Source of the DNA: Clostridia bacterium
Lineage (GTDB): Bacteria; Bacillota; Clostridia; Oscillospirales; Butyricicoccaceae
Assembly: GCA_017408985.1 (NCBI GenBank)
Contig: JAFQTO010000049.1
Coordinates: 1 to 64,000, forward strand
DNA: 64,000 nt
Direction of reading: 5' to 3'
Numbering within the stretch: the stretch's first letter is position 1; each line of letters starts with the position of its first letter. Below are positions 24,330 through 33,276 of the stretch, piece after piece. The translations under genes and the position numbers were made by a program. The notes under the pieces are model-generated. The model worked only from the letters and a program-made list of their open reading frames with translations. It had not been told where the DNA came from and made no database searches.

Positions 24330-24606
24330 AAAAACTATGTCAAACGCTGGGAAATGGAAGAGTACGGTGTTTGCTGTCACACAGAGAAGTGTCGGTTGGT
24401 GCAAGACACGGGGCAGGACACGGGAAGATCACCATGGAGCGGCTGGACTGAAATCCTACGGCGAGTAAGTTCAGACGGGCACTCCCGTCACAGAGTTAGG
24501 ATGTGCAGGCATCTGAAGCGCCTTTTGTAACAAAAAGGAAGAAGAGTGGTACCGCGGAGGCTTCAGCTTTCGTCTCTTTGGGTGAGACGGAGGCTTTTTA
24601 TTTTTT
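24330..24606 (+). promoter_or_regulatory. T-box riboswitch leader of ilvBN (probably isoleucine)
   Basis: The canonical T-box sequence AGAGTGGTACCGCGG is at 24543-24557. Before it are the GGTTGGTGCAAG element of stem I, a stem III hairpin GACGGGcaCTCCCGTC and the usual GAAG-rich linker. The candidate specifier is ATC at 24453-24455, after GAA, which would read tRNA-Ile. The following base is C rather than the usual purine, so this assignment is moderate. The terminator is AGCTTTCGTCTC/GAGACGGAGGCT plus TTTTTATTTTTT at 24565-24606. Uncharged tRNA would stabilise the antiterminator and turn ilvBN on. Confidence 0.88.
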
Positions 24607-24631
24607 ACGCGGTGCCGAAGGAGGACAAATT

Positions 24632-26329
24632 ATGGACACCAAAAAAATAACCGGTGCGCAGATCGTTATCGAGACCCTTATCGAGCAGGGTGTGACCGAC
24701 GTGTTCGGCTATCCCGGCGGTCAGGTGCTGAATATATATGACGAGCTCTACAAGGCAAGTGACCGTATCAATCACTATCTCACCGCCCACGAGCAGGGTG
24801 CTTCCCACGCCGCCGACGGCTATGCCCGCGCAACGGGCAAGGTAGGCGTGGTCATTGCCACCTCCGGCCCGGGCGCTACCAATCTGGTCACCGGCATCGC
24901 TACCGCTATGCTGGACTCCATTCCCATGGTGGCTATCACTGGCAACGTGTCCCGCAACCTTATCGGCAAGGACAGTTTCCAGGAGATAAACATCACCGGC
25001 GTTACCCTGCCCATTACCAAGCACAACTATTTCGTCACCGACGTCAGTGAGCTTGCTGATACCATCCGTGAGGCGTTCAAAATAGCCAAGTCGGGCAGAC
25101 CCGGCCCCGTGCTGGTGGACGTGCCCAAGGATATCCAGGCATCCCTCTGTGAGTTTAAGCCTCAGGGCGAAGTTGAGCCCTTTGCCATTCCCTGCGCCGA
25201 CGACAGCACCATTGCCGAGGCTGTCAGACTGATAAACGAGTGCCAAAAGCCCTATATCTACGTAGGCGGCGGCGCAGTCAGCGCAAACGTGGGCAGCGAG
25301 ATCATGGAGCTTGCCGAAAAAACCGACGCGTATATGGGCTGTACCCTGATGGGTCTGTCGGCTATCCCCACCAACCATCAGAGATTTTTGGGTATGGAAG
25401 GTATGCACGGACATTTTGCATCCTCCGTTGCCAACAGCAACGCCGATCTGGTCATTGCCATCGGCGCACGTTTCAGCGACCGTGCAACGGGCAACACCTC
25501 CACCTACTGCAAGGGTGCAAAGATAATCCAGCTTGACTGCGACCCCTCTGAGATCAACAAGAACATCGGCGTGGACACCGCGCTTATAGGCGATCTCAAG
25601 CACTCTCTGCGCGAGATACTCAAGGGCACGGTAAAGAGCGAAAAGCCTCTGTGGGATGAGCAGGTGCAGGGCTTTGTCAAAAAAGAAGAGGAGATCGCCG
25701 CACGTGCCGCCGAGATGGCAGGCACCCGCCTGACCCCCGCTCAGGTATTTGACGTTATCAACGAGCTTAAGAGCCCCGACACGGTAGTTGCCACCGACGT
25801 AGGTCAGCATCAGATGTGGAGCGCACAGTACCTCAAATTTGACAAGGTGCGCAAGTTCGCTTCCTCCGGCGGTCTTGGTACTATGGGCTACGGTATGGGC
25901 GCCGCTCTGGGCGCACAGGTAGGCAGCGGCACACGGAGCATACTGGTGACCGGTGACGGAAGCTTCGGTATGAACCTCAACGAGCTTGCCACCGTTTCCA
26001 GCTACAATATGCCCGTCACTATCGTTCTGCTCAACAACGGCGTGCTGGGTATGGTGCGTCAATGGCAGACTCTGTTCTACGGCAAGAGATATTCCCACAC
26101 CATATTGGGCCGCAACACCGATTTTATCAAGCTGGCAGATGCGTTCGGCATCGCGGGCGAGAGGGTGGACACCGCCGAGGGATTCAGGCAGGCTTTTGAG
26201 CGTTCGCTGAACGCTGAGGCTCCCTATCTTATTGAGGTGGCTATAGACAAGGATGAGTTCGTTCTGCCTATGGTACCTCCCGGAGGATCCATGTCCGACC
26301 TTATCACCACCAAGGAGGTCACAGAATGA
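24632..26329 (+). CDS. ilvB: Acetolactate synthase large subunit
   Basis: Thiamine diphosphate and FAD enzyme that makes acetolactate and acetohydroxybutyrate, the first common step of valine, leucine and isoleucine synthesis. The 565-residue protein shows GYPGGQVLNIYDELY, the catalytic-Glu region HEQGASHAADGYARA and the ThDP/Mg motif GDGSFGMNLNELATV ending in NNGVLGMVRQWQ. AAGGAGG lies eight bases before the ATG at 24632; upstream codons in this frame belong to the T-box leader. It overlaps ilvN by four bases (ATGA), consistent with coupling. Confidence 0.96.
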   Translation: MDTKKITGAQIVIETLIEQGVTDVFGYPGGQVLNIYDELYKASDRINHYLTAHEQGASHAADGYARATGKVGVVIATSGPGATNLVTGIATAMLDSIPMVAITGNVSRNLIGKDSFQEINITGVTLPITKHNYFVTDVSELADTIREAFKIAKSGRPGPVLVDVPKDIQASLCEFKPQGEVEPFAIPCADDSTIAEAVRLINECQKPYIYVGGGAVSANVGSEIMELAEKTDAYMGCTLMGLSAIPTNHQRFLGMEGMHGHFASSVANSNADLVIAIGARFSDRATGNTSTYCKGAKIIQLDCDPSEINKNIGVDTALIGDLKHSLREILKGTVKSEKPLWDEQVQGFVKKEEEIAARAAEMAGTRLTPAQVFDVINELKSPDTVVATDVGQHQMWSAQYLKFDKVRKFASSGGLGTMGYGMGAALGAQVGSGTRSILVTGDGSFGMNLNELATVSSYNMPVTIVLLNNGVLGMVRQWQTLFYGKRYSHTILGRNTDFIKLADAFGIAGERVDTAEGFRQAFERSLNAEAPYLIEVAIDKDEFVLPMVPPGGSMSDLITTKEVTE

Positions 26330-26817
26330 AAAGATTCGTAATAGGCGTTTACGTTGAGAACAAATACGGCGTTCTGGCACGCATCTCGAGTATGATAATG
26401 CGCAAAGCCTTTAATATCGACTCCATCGCCAGCGGAATGACCAACGACGATGCGTTTTCCCGCATCACCATCACCCTCAGAGGCGAAGATTACCATTGTG
26501 AACAGCTTATCAACCAGCTGCAGAAGCTGCACAACGTCAAGAACGTTGCCGTGCTGACCCGTGACGACTGCGTTGAGCGCGAGCTGATGCTCATCAAGGT
26601 CAAAAACTCCCCCGTCAACCGTCCCGAGGTCATGGCGGCTACCGAAGTTTACCGCGGCAAGATAATCGACTACAATCCCCACACCCTCTGCGTTGAGGTA
26701 ACGGGCGAGCCCACCAAGATAAACGCTTTTATCGACGTTATGAAGCCTCTGGGCATCATCGAGATAGTGCGTACCGGTACGGTGGCTATGGAGCGCAGCC
26801 GCACTCTGGCAGACTGA
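26326..26817 (+). CDS. ilvN: Acetolactate synthase small subunit
   Basis: Regulatory subunit that stimulates IlvB and binds valine for feedback inhibition. The 163-residue protein has the N-terminal ACT domain (FVIGVYVENKYGVLARISSM, FNIDSIASGMT) and the C-terminal IlvN domain (LMLIKVKNSPVNRPEV, VEVTGEPTKINAFIDVM). The ATG overlaps the ilvB stop. It is followed after one base by a YbaK-family gene, so the transcript continues. Confidence 0.95.
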   Translation: MKRFVIGVYVENKYGVLARISSMIMRKAFNIDSIASGMTNDDAFSRITITLRGEDYHCEQLINQLQKLHNVKNVAVLTRDDCVERELMLIKVKNSPVNRPEVMAATEVYRGKIIDYNPHTLCVEVTGEPTKINAFIDVMKPLGIIEIVRTGTVAMERSRTLAD

Positions 26818-26818
26818 G

Positions 26819-27295
26819 ATGGCAAGCGAAAAGACCAACGTGATGCGGGTGCTCGACGCACTCAGGATAGACTACCGATACCACACCTACGCAGACACCG
26901 ACGCCATAAGCGGCGTTGAGGTGGCGCAGGTACTTGATCAGGACCCCGAGCAGGTGTTCAAGACCCTTGTGACCGTAGGTGCCAAGGGTGAGCATTACGT
27001 GTTTATGATACCCGTAGCCTACGAGCTTGACCTGAAAAAGGCGGCAAAAGCCGTTGGCGACAAGAGCATCGCCATGATAAAGTCCAAGGAGCTTCTGCCC
27101 CTGACGGGATATATCCACGGAGGCTGCTCACCCATCGGAATGAAAAAGCAGTTTCGGACCGTGCTCCACGAAACGGCACAGCTGTTTGACACCATACTGT
27201 TCAGCGCGGGCAAGATAGGCTATCAGGTGGAGCTCAGTCCCGAAGCGCTGCAAAAAGCCGTGCCCTATACCTACGCAGACCTCACCACCGAATAA
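26819..27295 (+). CDS. ybaK: Cys-tRNA(Pro)/Cys-tRNA(Cys) deacylase YbaK type
   Basis: A 158-residue protein of the bacterial YbaK group, which clears Cys-tRNA(Pro). Family features include DAISGVEVAQVLDQDPEQVF, KTLVTVG, VAYELDLKKAAKAVG and HGGCSPIGMKKQF. It begins one base after the ilvN stop, so it belongs to the T-box-controlled transcript. That is an odd pairing, since the enzyme is not part of branched-chain amino acid synthesis. It is a different subgroup from the PrdX-like gene at 686. Confidence 0.92.
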   Translation: MASEKTNVMRVLDALRIDYRYHTYADTDAISGVEVAQVLDQDPEQVFKTLVTVGAKGEHYVFMIPVAYELDLKKAAKAVGDKSIAMIKSKELLPLTGYIHGGCSPIGMKKQFRTVLHETAQLFDTILFSAGKIGYQVELSPEALQKAVPYTYADLTTE

Positions 27296-27310
27296 ACAGG
27301 CAGAATATAA

Positions 27311-27348
27311 AAAAGCTTTGTACCGCTGAGCGGTGCAAAGCTTTTTTG
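27311..27348. terminator. Bidirectional terminator, ybaK / btuD
   Basis: AAAAGCTTTGTACCGCT-gag-CGGTGCAAAGCTTTTTTG lies between convergent genes; strong T runs on both strands. Confidence 0.88.
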
Positions 27349-27356
27349 TTATCCGT

Positions 27357-28112
27357 TTATTCCCACTGTTTAAGCAGTTTTTTCATCCAGTCGCGCACAC
27401 ACATACCGTAGGCGGTGTCGAGATTTTCATCCGTCAGCACCTCCTGCGTCTTACCGAAGGCTATCCTCCTGCCTCCCGACAGCAGCAATACGTCGGTGCC
27501 GTAGGCTTTGACCAGACTGAGGTCGTGTATCACCGATATCACCGAGCGGCCGGAGCCTTTGACCCAATCGCTGACAAGCTCAAGCACCTGTTTCTGATAC
27601 TTGAGGTCCAGATGGTTGGTAGGCTCGTCAAGTATGAGTATGTCGGGGTCCTGCGCCATCAGCTGAGCAAGAAACACCCTTTGCAGCTCGCCGCCCGACA
27701 AGGTCAGCACCGAGCGGTCTTTCAGATGGCTCAGTCCCGTATGCTCCAACGCACGGGCGATATGCTCCTCGTCGCTGCCGCTCGAATCAGAAAAGGGAGT
27801 GCGGCGGTAGGCGTATCTGCCCAGCCGCACTATCTCGCTTACCGAAAAGGCGTAGGAAACGTGATTGTTCTGCTCCAGCATACCCAGCTTCTTTGCCAGC
27901 ACCGAGGGCTTCATCACGGCTGTATCGGCACCGTCAAGGGTGATACTGCCCGTATACGGCGCGGTCTGGGATATGGCCTTGGCAAGGGTGCTTTTGCCTG
28001 CACCGTTAGGCCCTGCCACCATCAGCCAGTTGCCGGGAGAAAGGGTGAAGCTGACATTGTCAAGAACGGTAAAACCGTCGTAGCTTACCGAGATATTCTC
28101 TGCTTTGAGCAT
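27357..28112 (-). CDS. btuD: Vitamin B12 ABC transporter ATPase
   Basis: ATP-hydrolysing subunit, 251 residues, of the iron-siderophore/cobalamin importer class. Walker A is GPNGAGKST, the signature LSGGELQR and Walker B ILILDEPTNHLD. The switch His lies in SVIHDLSL. It overlaps the permease stop by one base. The B12 riboswitch upstream of the operon makes cobalamin or a precursor the likely cargo; sequence alone would not separate it from ferrichrome ATPases. Confidence 0.9.
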   Translation of the reverse strand: MLKAENISVSYDGFTVLDNVSFTLSPGNWLMVAGPNGAGKSTLAKAISQTAPYTGSITLDGADTAVMKPSVLAKKLGMLEQNNHVSYAFSVSEIVRLGRYAYRRTPFSDSSGSDEEHIARALEHTGLSHLKDRSVLTLSGGELQRVFLAQLMAQDPDILILDEPTNHLDLKYQKQVLELVSDWVKGSGRSVISVIHDLSLVKAYGTDVLLLSGGRRIAFGKTQEVLTDENLDTAYGMCVRDWMKKLLKQWE

Positions 28113-29149
28113 CAGCGTGTCCCCCTTTTTGCAAATATGACGATAAAGGTCACCGTGCCGACAAGGGATGTCACGACTCCCACGGGAAGTTCAAGGGGAC
28201 GCATTACCGTTCGGGATATCAGGTCGGCAAACAGCAGGAACACCGCCCCTGCGAATATGGACGCGGGCAGCAGCTTACGGTGGTTTGCACCGAACAGTCT
28301 GCGTACCATATGGGGAATGATAAGTCCCACGAAGCCTATCGAGCCGCCGATGGACACGCACACGCCGATAAGCGCCGCAACGGATATCAAAACGGTCAGC
28401 TTGACACGCTTGACGTCCACGCCGATATGCCGGGCATTTTCCTCACCGATGGCAAATGCGTTAAGCTCCCTTGCGTTGCACAAAAGCACGGCGGCACACA
28501 CAGCAAAAGCCACCAGTATGGTCAGTACGTTGACGTAATTGGTGTTTGCCAGCGACCCCATAGTCCAGAAGGTTATGGTACGCACCTTTTCCTGCGAAAA
28601 TACTGTGATTATGCTTATTATGCTGGTGGTAAACATAGAGAACACCACGCCCATAAGGATTATGGTGTTGGTGGACATACTGCGGTCTATCTTATAGGAC
28701 AGAAACAGTATAAGCGCCAGTGACAAAAAGGCGAACACGATAGCCGTCACCATAGTGCCGCCCCCGGGCACCCCGGGGATGGTTATCCCCAGCGCTATGG
28801 CTGTGACCGCGCCCAAAGACGCGCCGCCCGAAACGCCCAGCGTGGAGCCGTCGGCAAGCGGGTTGCGCAGCAGTCCCTGCATAGCCGCACCGCACAGCGA
28901 CAGCGCCGCACCCGTCAGGGCAACGCACAGCACGCGGGGAAGACGGGTACGCAGGATTATGGCGTGTGAGCCGCCCGTAGGCAGAGCTTCACGGGTAAAC
29001 AGACAGCGCACACCGTCGAATATAGCCTCTGCCGTATCCCGCAGGGGCAGATTTACGCTGCCGATGCACACACAGACGATCACCGATGCGCAAAGCACCA
29101 GCGCCATAACTACGTATGTGATCGTGCTCAGACCTTCTTTTTTCACCAT
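28112..29149 (-). CDS. btuC: Vitamin B12 ABC transporter permease
   Basis: FecCD/BtuC-type membrane subunit of 345 residues with about ten helices. Family marks are the RLPRVLCVALTGAALSLCGA region, the LLRNPLADGSTLGVSGGASL loop, and GFVGLIIPHMVRRLFGANHR, the contact site for the ATPase. It lies between the binding protein and ATPase genes with a 3-base gap and a one-base overlap. Cargo is inferred from the cobalamin riboswitch at 30212-30378. Confidence 0.9.
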   Translation of the reverse strand: MVKKEGLSTITYVVMALVLCASVIVCVCIGSVNLPLRDTAEAIFDGVRCLFTREALPTGGSHAIILRTRLPRVLCVALTGAALSLCGAAMQGLLRNPLADGSTLGVSGGASLGAVTAIALGITIPGVPGGGTMVTAIVFAFLSLALILFLSYKIDRSMSTNTIILMGVVFSMFTTSIISIITVFSQEKVRTITFWTMGSLANTNYVNVLTILVAFAVCAAVLLCNARELNAFAIGEENARHIGVDVKRVKLTVLISVAALIGVCVSIGGSIGFVGLIIPHMVRRLFGANHRKLLPASIFAGAVFLLFADLISRTVMRPLELPVGVVTSLVGTVTFIVIFAKRGTR

Positions 29150-29152
29150 AAC

Positions 29153-30064
29153 TCAGTTACCGTAAATAAAGTCGTAAAGAGCCTGCGCGCCCTGAACCAG
29201 GCGCACGGAGGGTATGGTAAGTTCATCGCCGTTGGCGTTGAACACGTTGTCCTCGGCAATAGCCGAGATATCGCCCCAGCCTGCACGGGATTTGATCTCC
29301 TCGTCGGGCAGCAAGCCGGTGCCGAAATACATGGCGGTGGTGATTATGTAGTCGGGGTCACGGTCGATGACCTGCTCGGCAGACACCTGCACCCAACCGC
29401 TTACGTCGTCAAAGATATTTCTGACGCACAGCATATCGGCTATCTCCTGCATAAAGGTGCCCGTACCCGTTGTCCACAGACCCCATTCCAGAGGCGAAGT
29501 CTCAAAATAGATGGTCTTGTTTGATGCTTTGGCTTTGGATTCCTCGGCTATTTTGGCAAAAGCCGACTTCATATCCTCGATCATCTGCTGTGCCTGCTCC
29601 TGCCTGCCGGTTATGGTACCGAGCTTTTCTATAGCCACGTAAATGCCCGCGATATCCTGAGCATCGCTGACGAATACGGGAATACCGGCATTCTCTATGG
29701 CCTCTACCTGCTCGGGGGTCTGGGACATTTTGCTCATTATGACCACGTCGGGGTTGAGTGCGATTATCTGCTCGATATTGGTCTCGCCGCCCGAATGCAC
29801 GGCAGGCACGTCAAGAATCTCCTCGGGATAGTTGCAGTATTCGCCTCTGCCCACAAGCGTGTCGCCTGCGCCCAGAGAATAGAGTATCTCGCAGTCGGAG
29901 GGCTGCAGAGCAACGACACGTTTGGCGGCTGCACCAAGCTGAACCTCTCTGTCAAGCATATCGGTGAGCTTTATTGCGGCAGGCTCGTTTTGACTTTCAC
30001 CGCAGGCGGTGAGAATAACCAGTACGGCGGCAAGAATACAGATTACAGACAGCAGTTTTTTCAT
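29153..30064 (-). CDS. btuF: Vitamin B12 ABC transporter binding lipoprotein
   Basis: Class III periplasmic-binding-fold lipoprotein, 303 residues. The signal peptide MKKLLSVICILAAVLVILTAC ends in a lipobox. The mature domain shows the BtuF/FecB pattern KRVVALQPSDCEILYSLGAG, IEQIIALNPDVVIM, and a long linking helix. The ATG at 30064 follows GGAAG well; an in-frame start 46 codons up would lie within the riboswitch leader. First gene of btuFCD, preceded by a terminator and a cobalamin riboswitch. Confidence 0.9.
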   Translation of the reverse strand: MKKLLSVICILAAVLVILTACGESQNEPAAIKLTDMLDREVQLGAAAKRVVALQPSDCEILYSLGAGDTLVGRGEYCNYPEEILDVPAVHSGGETNIEQIIALNPDVVIMSKMSQTPEQVEAIENAGIPVFVSDAQDIAGIYVAIEKLGTITGRQEQAQQMIEDMKSAFAKIAEESKAKASNKTIYFETSPLEWGLWTTGTGTFMQEIADMLCVRNIFDDVSGWVQVSAEQVIDRDPDYIITTAMYFGTGLLPDEEIKSRAGWGDISAIAEDNVFNANGDELTIPSVRLVQGAQALYDFIYGN

Positions 30065-30080
30065 AGCTTTTCTTCCTTTC

Positions 30081-30111
30081 AAAATAAAAAAAACTCTCGC
30101 ATCAGCGAGAG
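30081..30111 (-). terminator. Riboswitch-controlled terminator before btuF
   Basis: On the minus strand CTCTCGC-tgat-GCGAGAG is followed by TTTTTTTTATTTT, just upstream of the btuF ribosome binding site. It is the probable expression platform of the B12 riboswitch. Confidence 0.8.
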
Positions 30112-30211
30112 CGGGTCGAAAGGTCTTCATATTATATGCCCAAATTGCGCTTATTTGAGGCATATTTTTCTGATGACCGCATATCCCTCTCCCGGACTGC
30201 ATTGATCTTCT

Positions 30212-30378
30212 TTGATATTCGGCAGGTCTGCTGACTTATGGTATATGTGTGGGTACCTCACACAGTGAACGTGCGCCTTCTCAGAGCGGTGCTCCAATGG
30301 CATAATGCCCGTTCTTCGTCAAATACAGCAGTGGGAGCTGTCACGGATTCTCACCGTGTTCCCTTATCCGTATATCCG
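30212..30378 (-). promoter_or_regulatory. Cobalamin riboswitch
   Basis: Read on the minus strand, the element begins with GGGAACACGGTGAGAATCC and ACAGCTCCCACTGCTGT, the conserved core of the cobalamin aptamer. It ends with the B12 box AGTCAGCAGACCTGCC. In between are paired arms with GCCATTGG-like sequence. Adenosyl- or methylcobalamin binding would favour the terminator at 30081-30111 and shut off btuFCD. Sequence and position make this a confident call; which cobalamin form is bound cannot be told. Confidence 0.92.
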
Positions 30379-30383
30379 AAGCG

Positions 30384-30412
30384 ATTATACGACATATTTT
30401 GCCGTTTGTCAA
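30384..30412 (-). promoter_or_regulatory. Promoter of the riboswitch-btuFCD unit
   Basis: Minus-strand TTGACA (30407-30412), 17 bases, TATAAT (30384-30389), directly before the riboswitch. Confidence 0.85.
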
Positions 30413-30416
30413 GACA

Positions 30417-30446
30417 AAAGGCGCACCCGCAGGGTACGCCTTTTGA
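30417..30446. terminator. Terminator after the peptide-binding protein gene
   Basis: AAAAGGCG and CGCCTTTT flank a CCC/GGG-containing stem, immediately past the minus-strand stop at 30448 and abutting the next promoter. Confidence 0.8.
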
Positions 30447-30447
30447 T

Positions 30448-32163
30448 TTATTCAACGAGCGTGCAGAACTCGTAACCGAAACCGAAGTTGTTTATAAACC
30501 CGTCCGTGGGAAGCTGTACCCTGCTTGAGAACAGAGCTTTGGAAGGCAATTCGTACAGTGGGATTATCACCAGATCGCTGAGCAGGATCTGCTCAAGCTG
30601 CATGCATATCCGTGCGCTTTTGATGGGATCGCTCTCGCTGACCGCCTCGGCATACAGTCGGTCGTACTCGGCATTGCTGTAGCAGAAGCGCGGGGGAGAA
30701 TAGCTGCTGACGTAGTACTGGAAGGTATAATGAGGTGCATCCGCAGAGGGTGTTATTGAGCCGATGGAGGTGTCAAAGGCGGTGGGATCGTCGGGATTGT
30801 AGCGGCGCAGATTGTACTGCATAGCGGCGGGCACAGAGCGGAGGGTGACCGTCAGCTTGCCTTCAAACAGAGATGAATACTGGGCGTGGAGTATCTCGGA
30901 TGCGGCGCGGGAATGGGTCGCGCTCTCGCCGTAGTAGATCTCCATATCGGCCTCTTTGATGCCTCTCTTTTCCAGCGCGCGGTCTAAGTATTCTTTGGCT
31001 AAATTGGGATTGTATACGGTGTATCCGTCGTCGACGTAGTCGCCTGCGCCCTCAAGCTCCACGAACGGAGTGCCCGTGGCGGGGTCGCCCACCACGGCTT
31101 TGCGTACCAGTCTGGTGGCGGGGATCGCGCCCAGCGCGGCAGACAGAGAGGTGCGCTGGGCGCCGTAGTACAGAGCTCTGCGAAAATCAATGTCGCCCAG
31201 CAGATTCTGCTGGTTTGGATTTCCCAGATTGACAAACATATACTGCAGAGAGTTGCCCCAGAAGTCATACACACGAGGGTCATCCTCAAAGTTCTCCCAC
31301 TGGGAGTAGCTGATACTGAGATAGTCCAGCTGACCGCTCAGAAACAGCTCGGTGGCAGTATTGCTGTCGGGTACTACCGATACGTCCACTCCATCTATGG
31401 AATATCTGTCCGCATAGACATAGTCGGGATTGCGGTCGAAGCAGTAGAGAGCGTCCTTTTCCCAGCGGGTCAGTATCATAGGCCCTGCCGACATAAAAGT
31501 CTCCGCCGACGTGCCGTAGGCACTGCCGCCTGTCTCGATGCGGGAAGCCTCGTACAGAGGCTTGTACACCACCATGGTGTAGGGGGTCTCAAACAGCCGC
31601 ATCAGCTTATCGGCTGTGACGGGAAGGGTGCAGGTGATACGGAGGGTACAGTCGTCTGTCGCCTCGATGCCCACTTCCCCGGCAGAGCATGCGCCCGTGT
31701 TGTACTCATAGGCGTTTTTGATGGGCGCGTATGCGCTCGACGACAGCACAGATGCCTGCCTGTTGGCACTTTCGGGGTCGAGAAGTGCGTGCATACTGTA
31801 GACAAAATCCTGTGCGGTGATGATCTCTCCGTTGGCCCAGCGACAGTCTTTCCGCAGAGATATCTGCCATACGGTATTGTCGTCGCTGATACTGACCGGA
31901 GAAGAAAGAGCCAGATCGGGGGCATAAAAATACCCGTCACCGTCTTGATTTATCAGCTTGGTGTACAGTCGCAGGGTGCACAGACGGGAGAGATTGATGG
32001 ACACCGTGTCGGAAGTGGTGTACATATTAAGGGTGTTCAAAGGTGCGTTGGTATAATCGCGGAATCTGCCACCCGTTCTTTCGGGATCGTCCGTGACCTT
32101 CTCCGAAAAACTGCATGCAGAAAGCAAAAGAAGAGACAAAACAATACAAATAAGCTTTTTCAC
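30448..32163 (-). CDS. Family 5 (peptide-type) ABC substrate-binding lipoprotein
   Basis: A 571-residue lipoprotein. The signal peptide starts from GTG and ends in LLLLSAC, giving a lipid-modified Cys. The mature protein has the OppA/DppA pattern: TLRLYTKLINQDGDGYFYAP, SLRKDCRWANGEIITAQDFV, and the closing ILLSDLVIIPLYELPS. The GTG at 32163 follows GAGGAG by eight bases. No OppBCDF permease or ATPase gene is nearby, so it works with a transporter encoded elsewhere or as a receptor. Peptides are the usual ligand, but nickel or sugars occur in the family. Confidence 0.88.
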   Translation of the reverse strand: MKKLICIVLSLLLLSACSFSEKVTDDPERTGGRFRDYTNAPLNTLNMYTTSDTVSINLSRLCTLRLYTKLINQDGDGYFYAPDLALSSPVSISDDNTVWQISLRKDCRWANGEIITAQDFVYSMHALLDPESANRQASVLSSSAYAPIKNAYEYNTGACSAGEVGIEATDDCTLRITCTLPVTADKLMRLFETPYTMVVYKPLYEASRIETGGSAYGTSAETFMSAGPMILTRWEKDALYCFDRNPDYVYADRYSIDGVDVSVVPDSNTATELFLSGQLDYLSISYSQWENFEDDPRVYDFWGNSLQYMFVNLGNPNQQNLLGDIDFRRALYYGAQRTSLSAALGAIPATRLVRKAVVGDPATGTPFVELEGAGDYVDDGYTVYNPNLAKEYLDRALEKRGIKEADMEIYYGESATHSRAASEILHAQYSSLFEGKLTVTLRSVPAAMQYNLRRYNPDDPTAFDTSIGSITPSADAPHYTFQYYVSSYSPPRFCYSNAEYDRLYAEAVSESDPIKSARICMQLEQILLSDLVIIPLYELPSKALFSSRVQLPTDGFINNFGFGYEFCTLVE

Positions 32164-32316
32164 AAGATCATCTCCTCGAAACCGAATACAGCATATTATA
32201 GCAACAGCAGGTGCCGGGGTCAAGCCGCAAAAGCGCGGTCAAAGAAAAATATGGACTTTTTGCCGTATGATGTGCTATACTATAACAAGATTGAAAGCAA
32301 AGATAGGAGTGTTTAT

Positions 32317-33159
32317 ATGAAAATCAAGATAACCACCGACAGCACCTGCGATCTTTCCAAAGAACTGCTGGAACAATATAATATAACCATTCTGCCCCTC
32401 TACGTTGTAAAGGGCGGCGAGCACTACAAGGATTTTTTTGAGATCGATCCCGACGACGTCTACGCTCACGTTGCCGAAACGGGCGAGATGTGCTCCACCG
32501 CCGCTCTGAGCATCGGTGACTATATTGAGTATTTCAAGCCCTTTGCAGCCGAGTACGATGCCGTCATTCATATCAACATCAGCCAGAAATTCTCCTGCTG
32601 CTATCAGAATGCACAGTTGGCTGCTCAGGAGTTTGACAACGTCTATGTAGTAGACTCCCGCAACCTGTCCACCGGTCACGGCCACGTGGTACTGGAAGCC
32701 TGCCAGCTGGCTCAGCAGGGCATGGAGCCTCAGGATATCTGCTGTCAGCTCAGCGAGCTTACGGACAAGGTAGACGCAAGCTTCATCCTCAACCGTCTGG
32801 ACTATCTGGCAAAGGGCGGCAGATGCTCCGCCGTTGCCGCGCTGGGCGCCAACCTGCTCAAGCTGAAGGTCTGTATAGAGGTCAAGGACGGAGGTATGGG
32901 CGCAGGCAAGAAGTACCGCGGCGCTTATGACAAGTGTATGGTAGAGTACATAACCGAACGTCTCAGCGACATTGACAACATCCGCACCGACCGCGTATTC
33001 ATCACCCACAGCGGTTTGAGTGAGGAGCTTATCGCAAAAGCCGTTGCCGCAGTCAAAAAGTGCGGCAAGTTCGAGAACATCTACGTTACCCGCGCAGGCT
33101 GCGTAATATCCAACCATTGCGGCGAAAATACTATGGGTGTTCTGTTTATCCGTAAGTGA
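32317..33159 (+). CDS. DegV family fatty-acid-binding protein
   Basis: A 280-residue DegV protein. Such proteins (FakB) present fatty acids to the kinase FakA, which is not in the window. The N-terminal IKITTDSTCDLSKELLEQY, the THSS-like STAALSIGDYIEYF and the ligand-lid NRLDYLAKGGRCSAV and the SNHCGENTMGVLF end are typical. I begin at the ATG at 32317, with AGGAG seven bases upstream; longer frames run into the divergent lipoprotein gene. It stands alone as a single-gene unit. Confidence 0.92.
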   Translation: MKIKITTDSTCDLSKELLEQYNITILPLYVVKGGEHYKDFFEIDPDDVYAHVAETGEMCSTAALSIGDYIEYFKPFAAEYDAVIHINISQKFSCCYQNAQLAAQEFDNVYVVDSRNLSTGHGHVVLEACQLAQQGMEPQDICCQLSELTDKVDASFILNRLDYLAKGGRCSAVAALGANLLKLKVCIEVKDGGMGAGKKYRGAYDKCMVEYITERLSDIDNIRTDRVFITHSGLSEELIAKAVAAVKKCGKFENIYVTRAGCVISNHCGENTMGVLFIRK

Positions 33160-33230
33160 GACATACAAAAAACTACCCCCGACCTAAGCAGCAGATGGGC
33201 AAAAGATGCGTTTTTATGCATAAAAAGATT

Positions 33231-33263
33231 AAAAGCTCCTGAGGTTCTACCTCAGGAGCTTTG
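33231..33263. terminator. Terminator between degV-type gene and rpsT
   Basis: The stem AAAAGCTCCTGAGG-ttcta-CCTCAGGAGCTTT serves the minus-strand rpsT gene (AAAAT-type run) and probably the convergent DegV gene. Confidence 0.8.
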
Positions 33264-33276
33264 CTCTTGTAGTAAC

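Noticed and set aside
24605..26380. A 591-codon minus-strand frame over ilvB
   Set aside because: It is the antisense shadow of a gene with unmistakable acetolactate synthase motifs.
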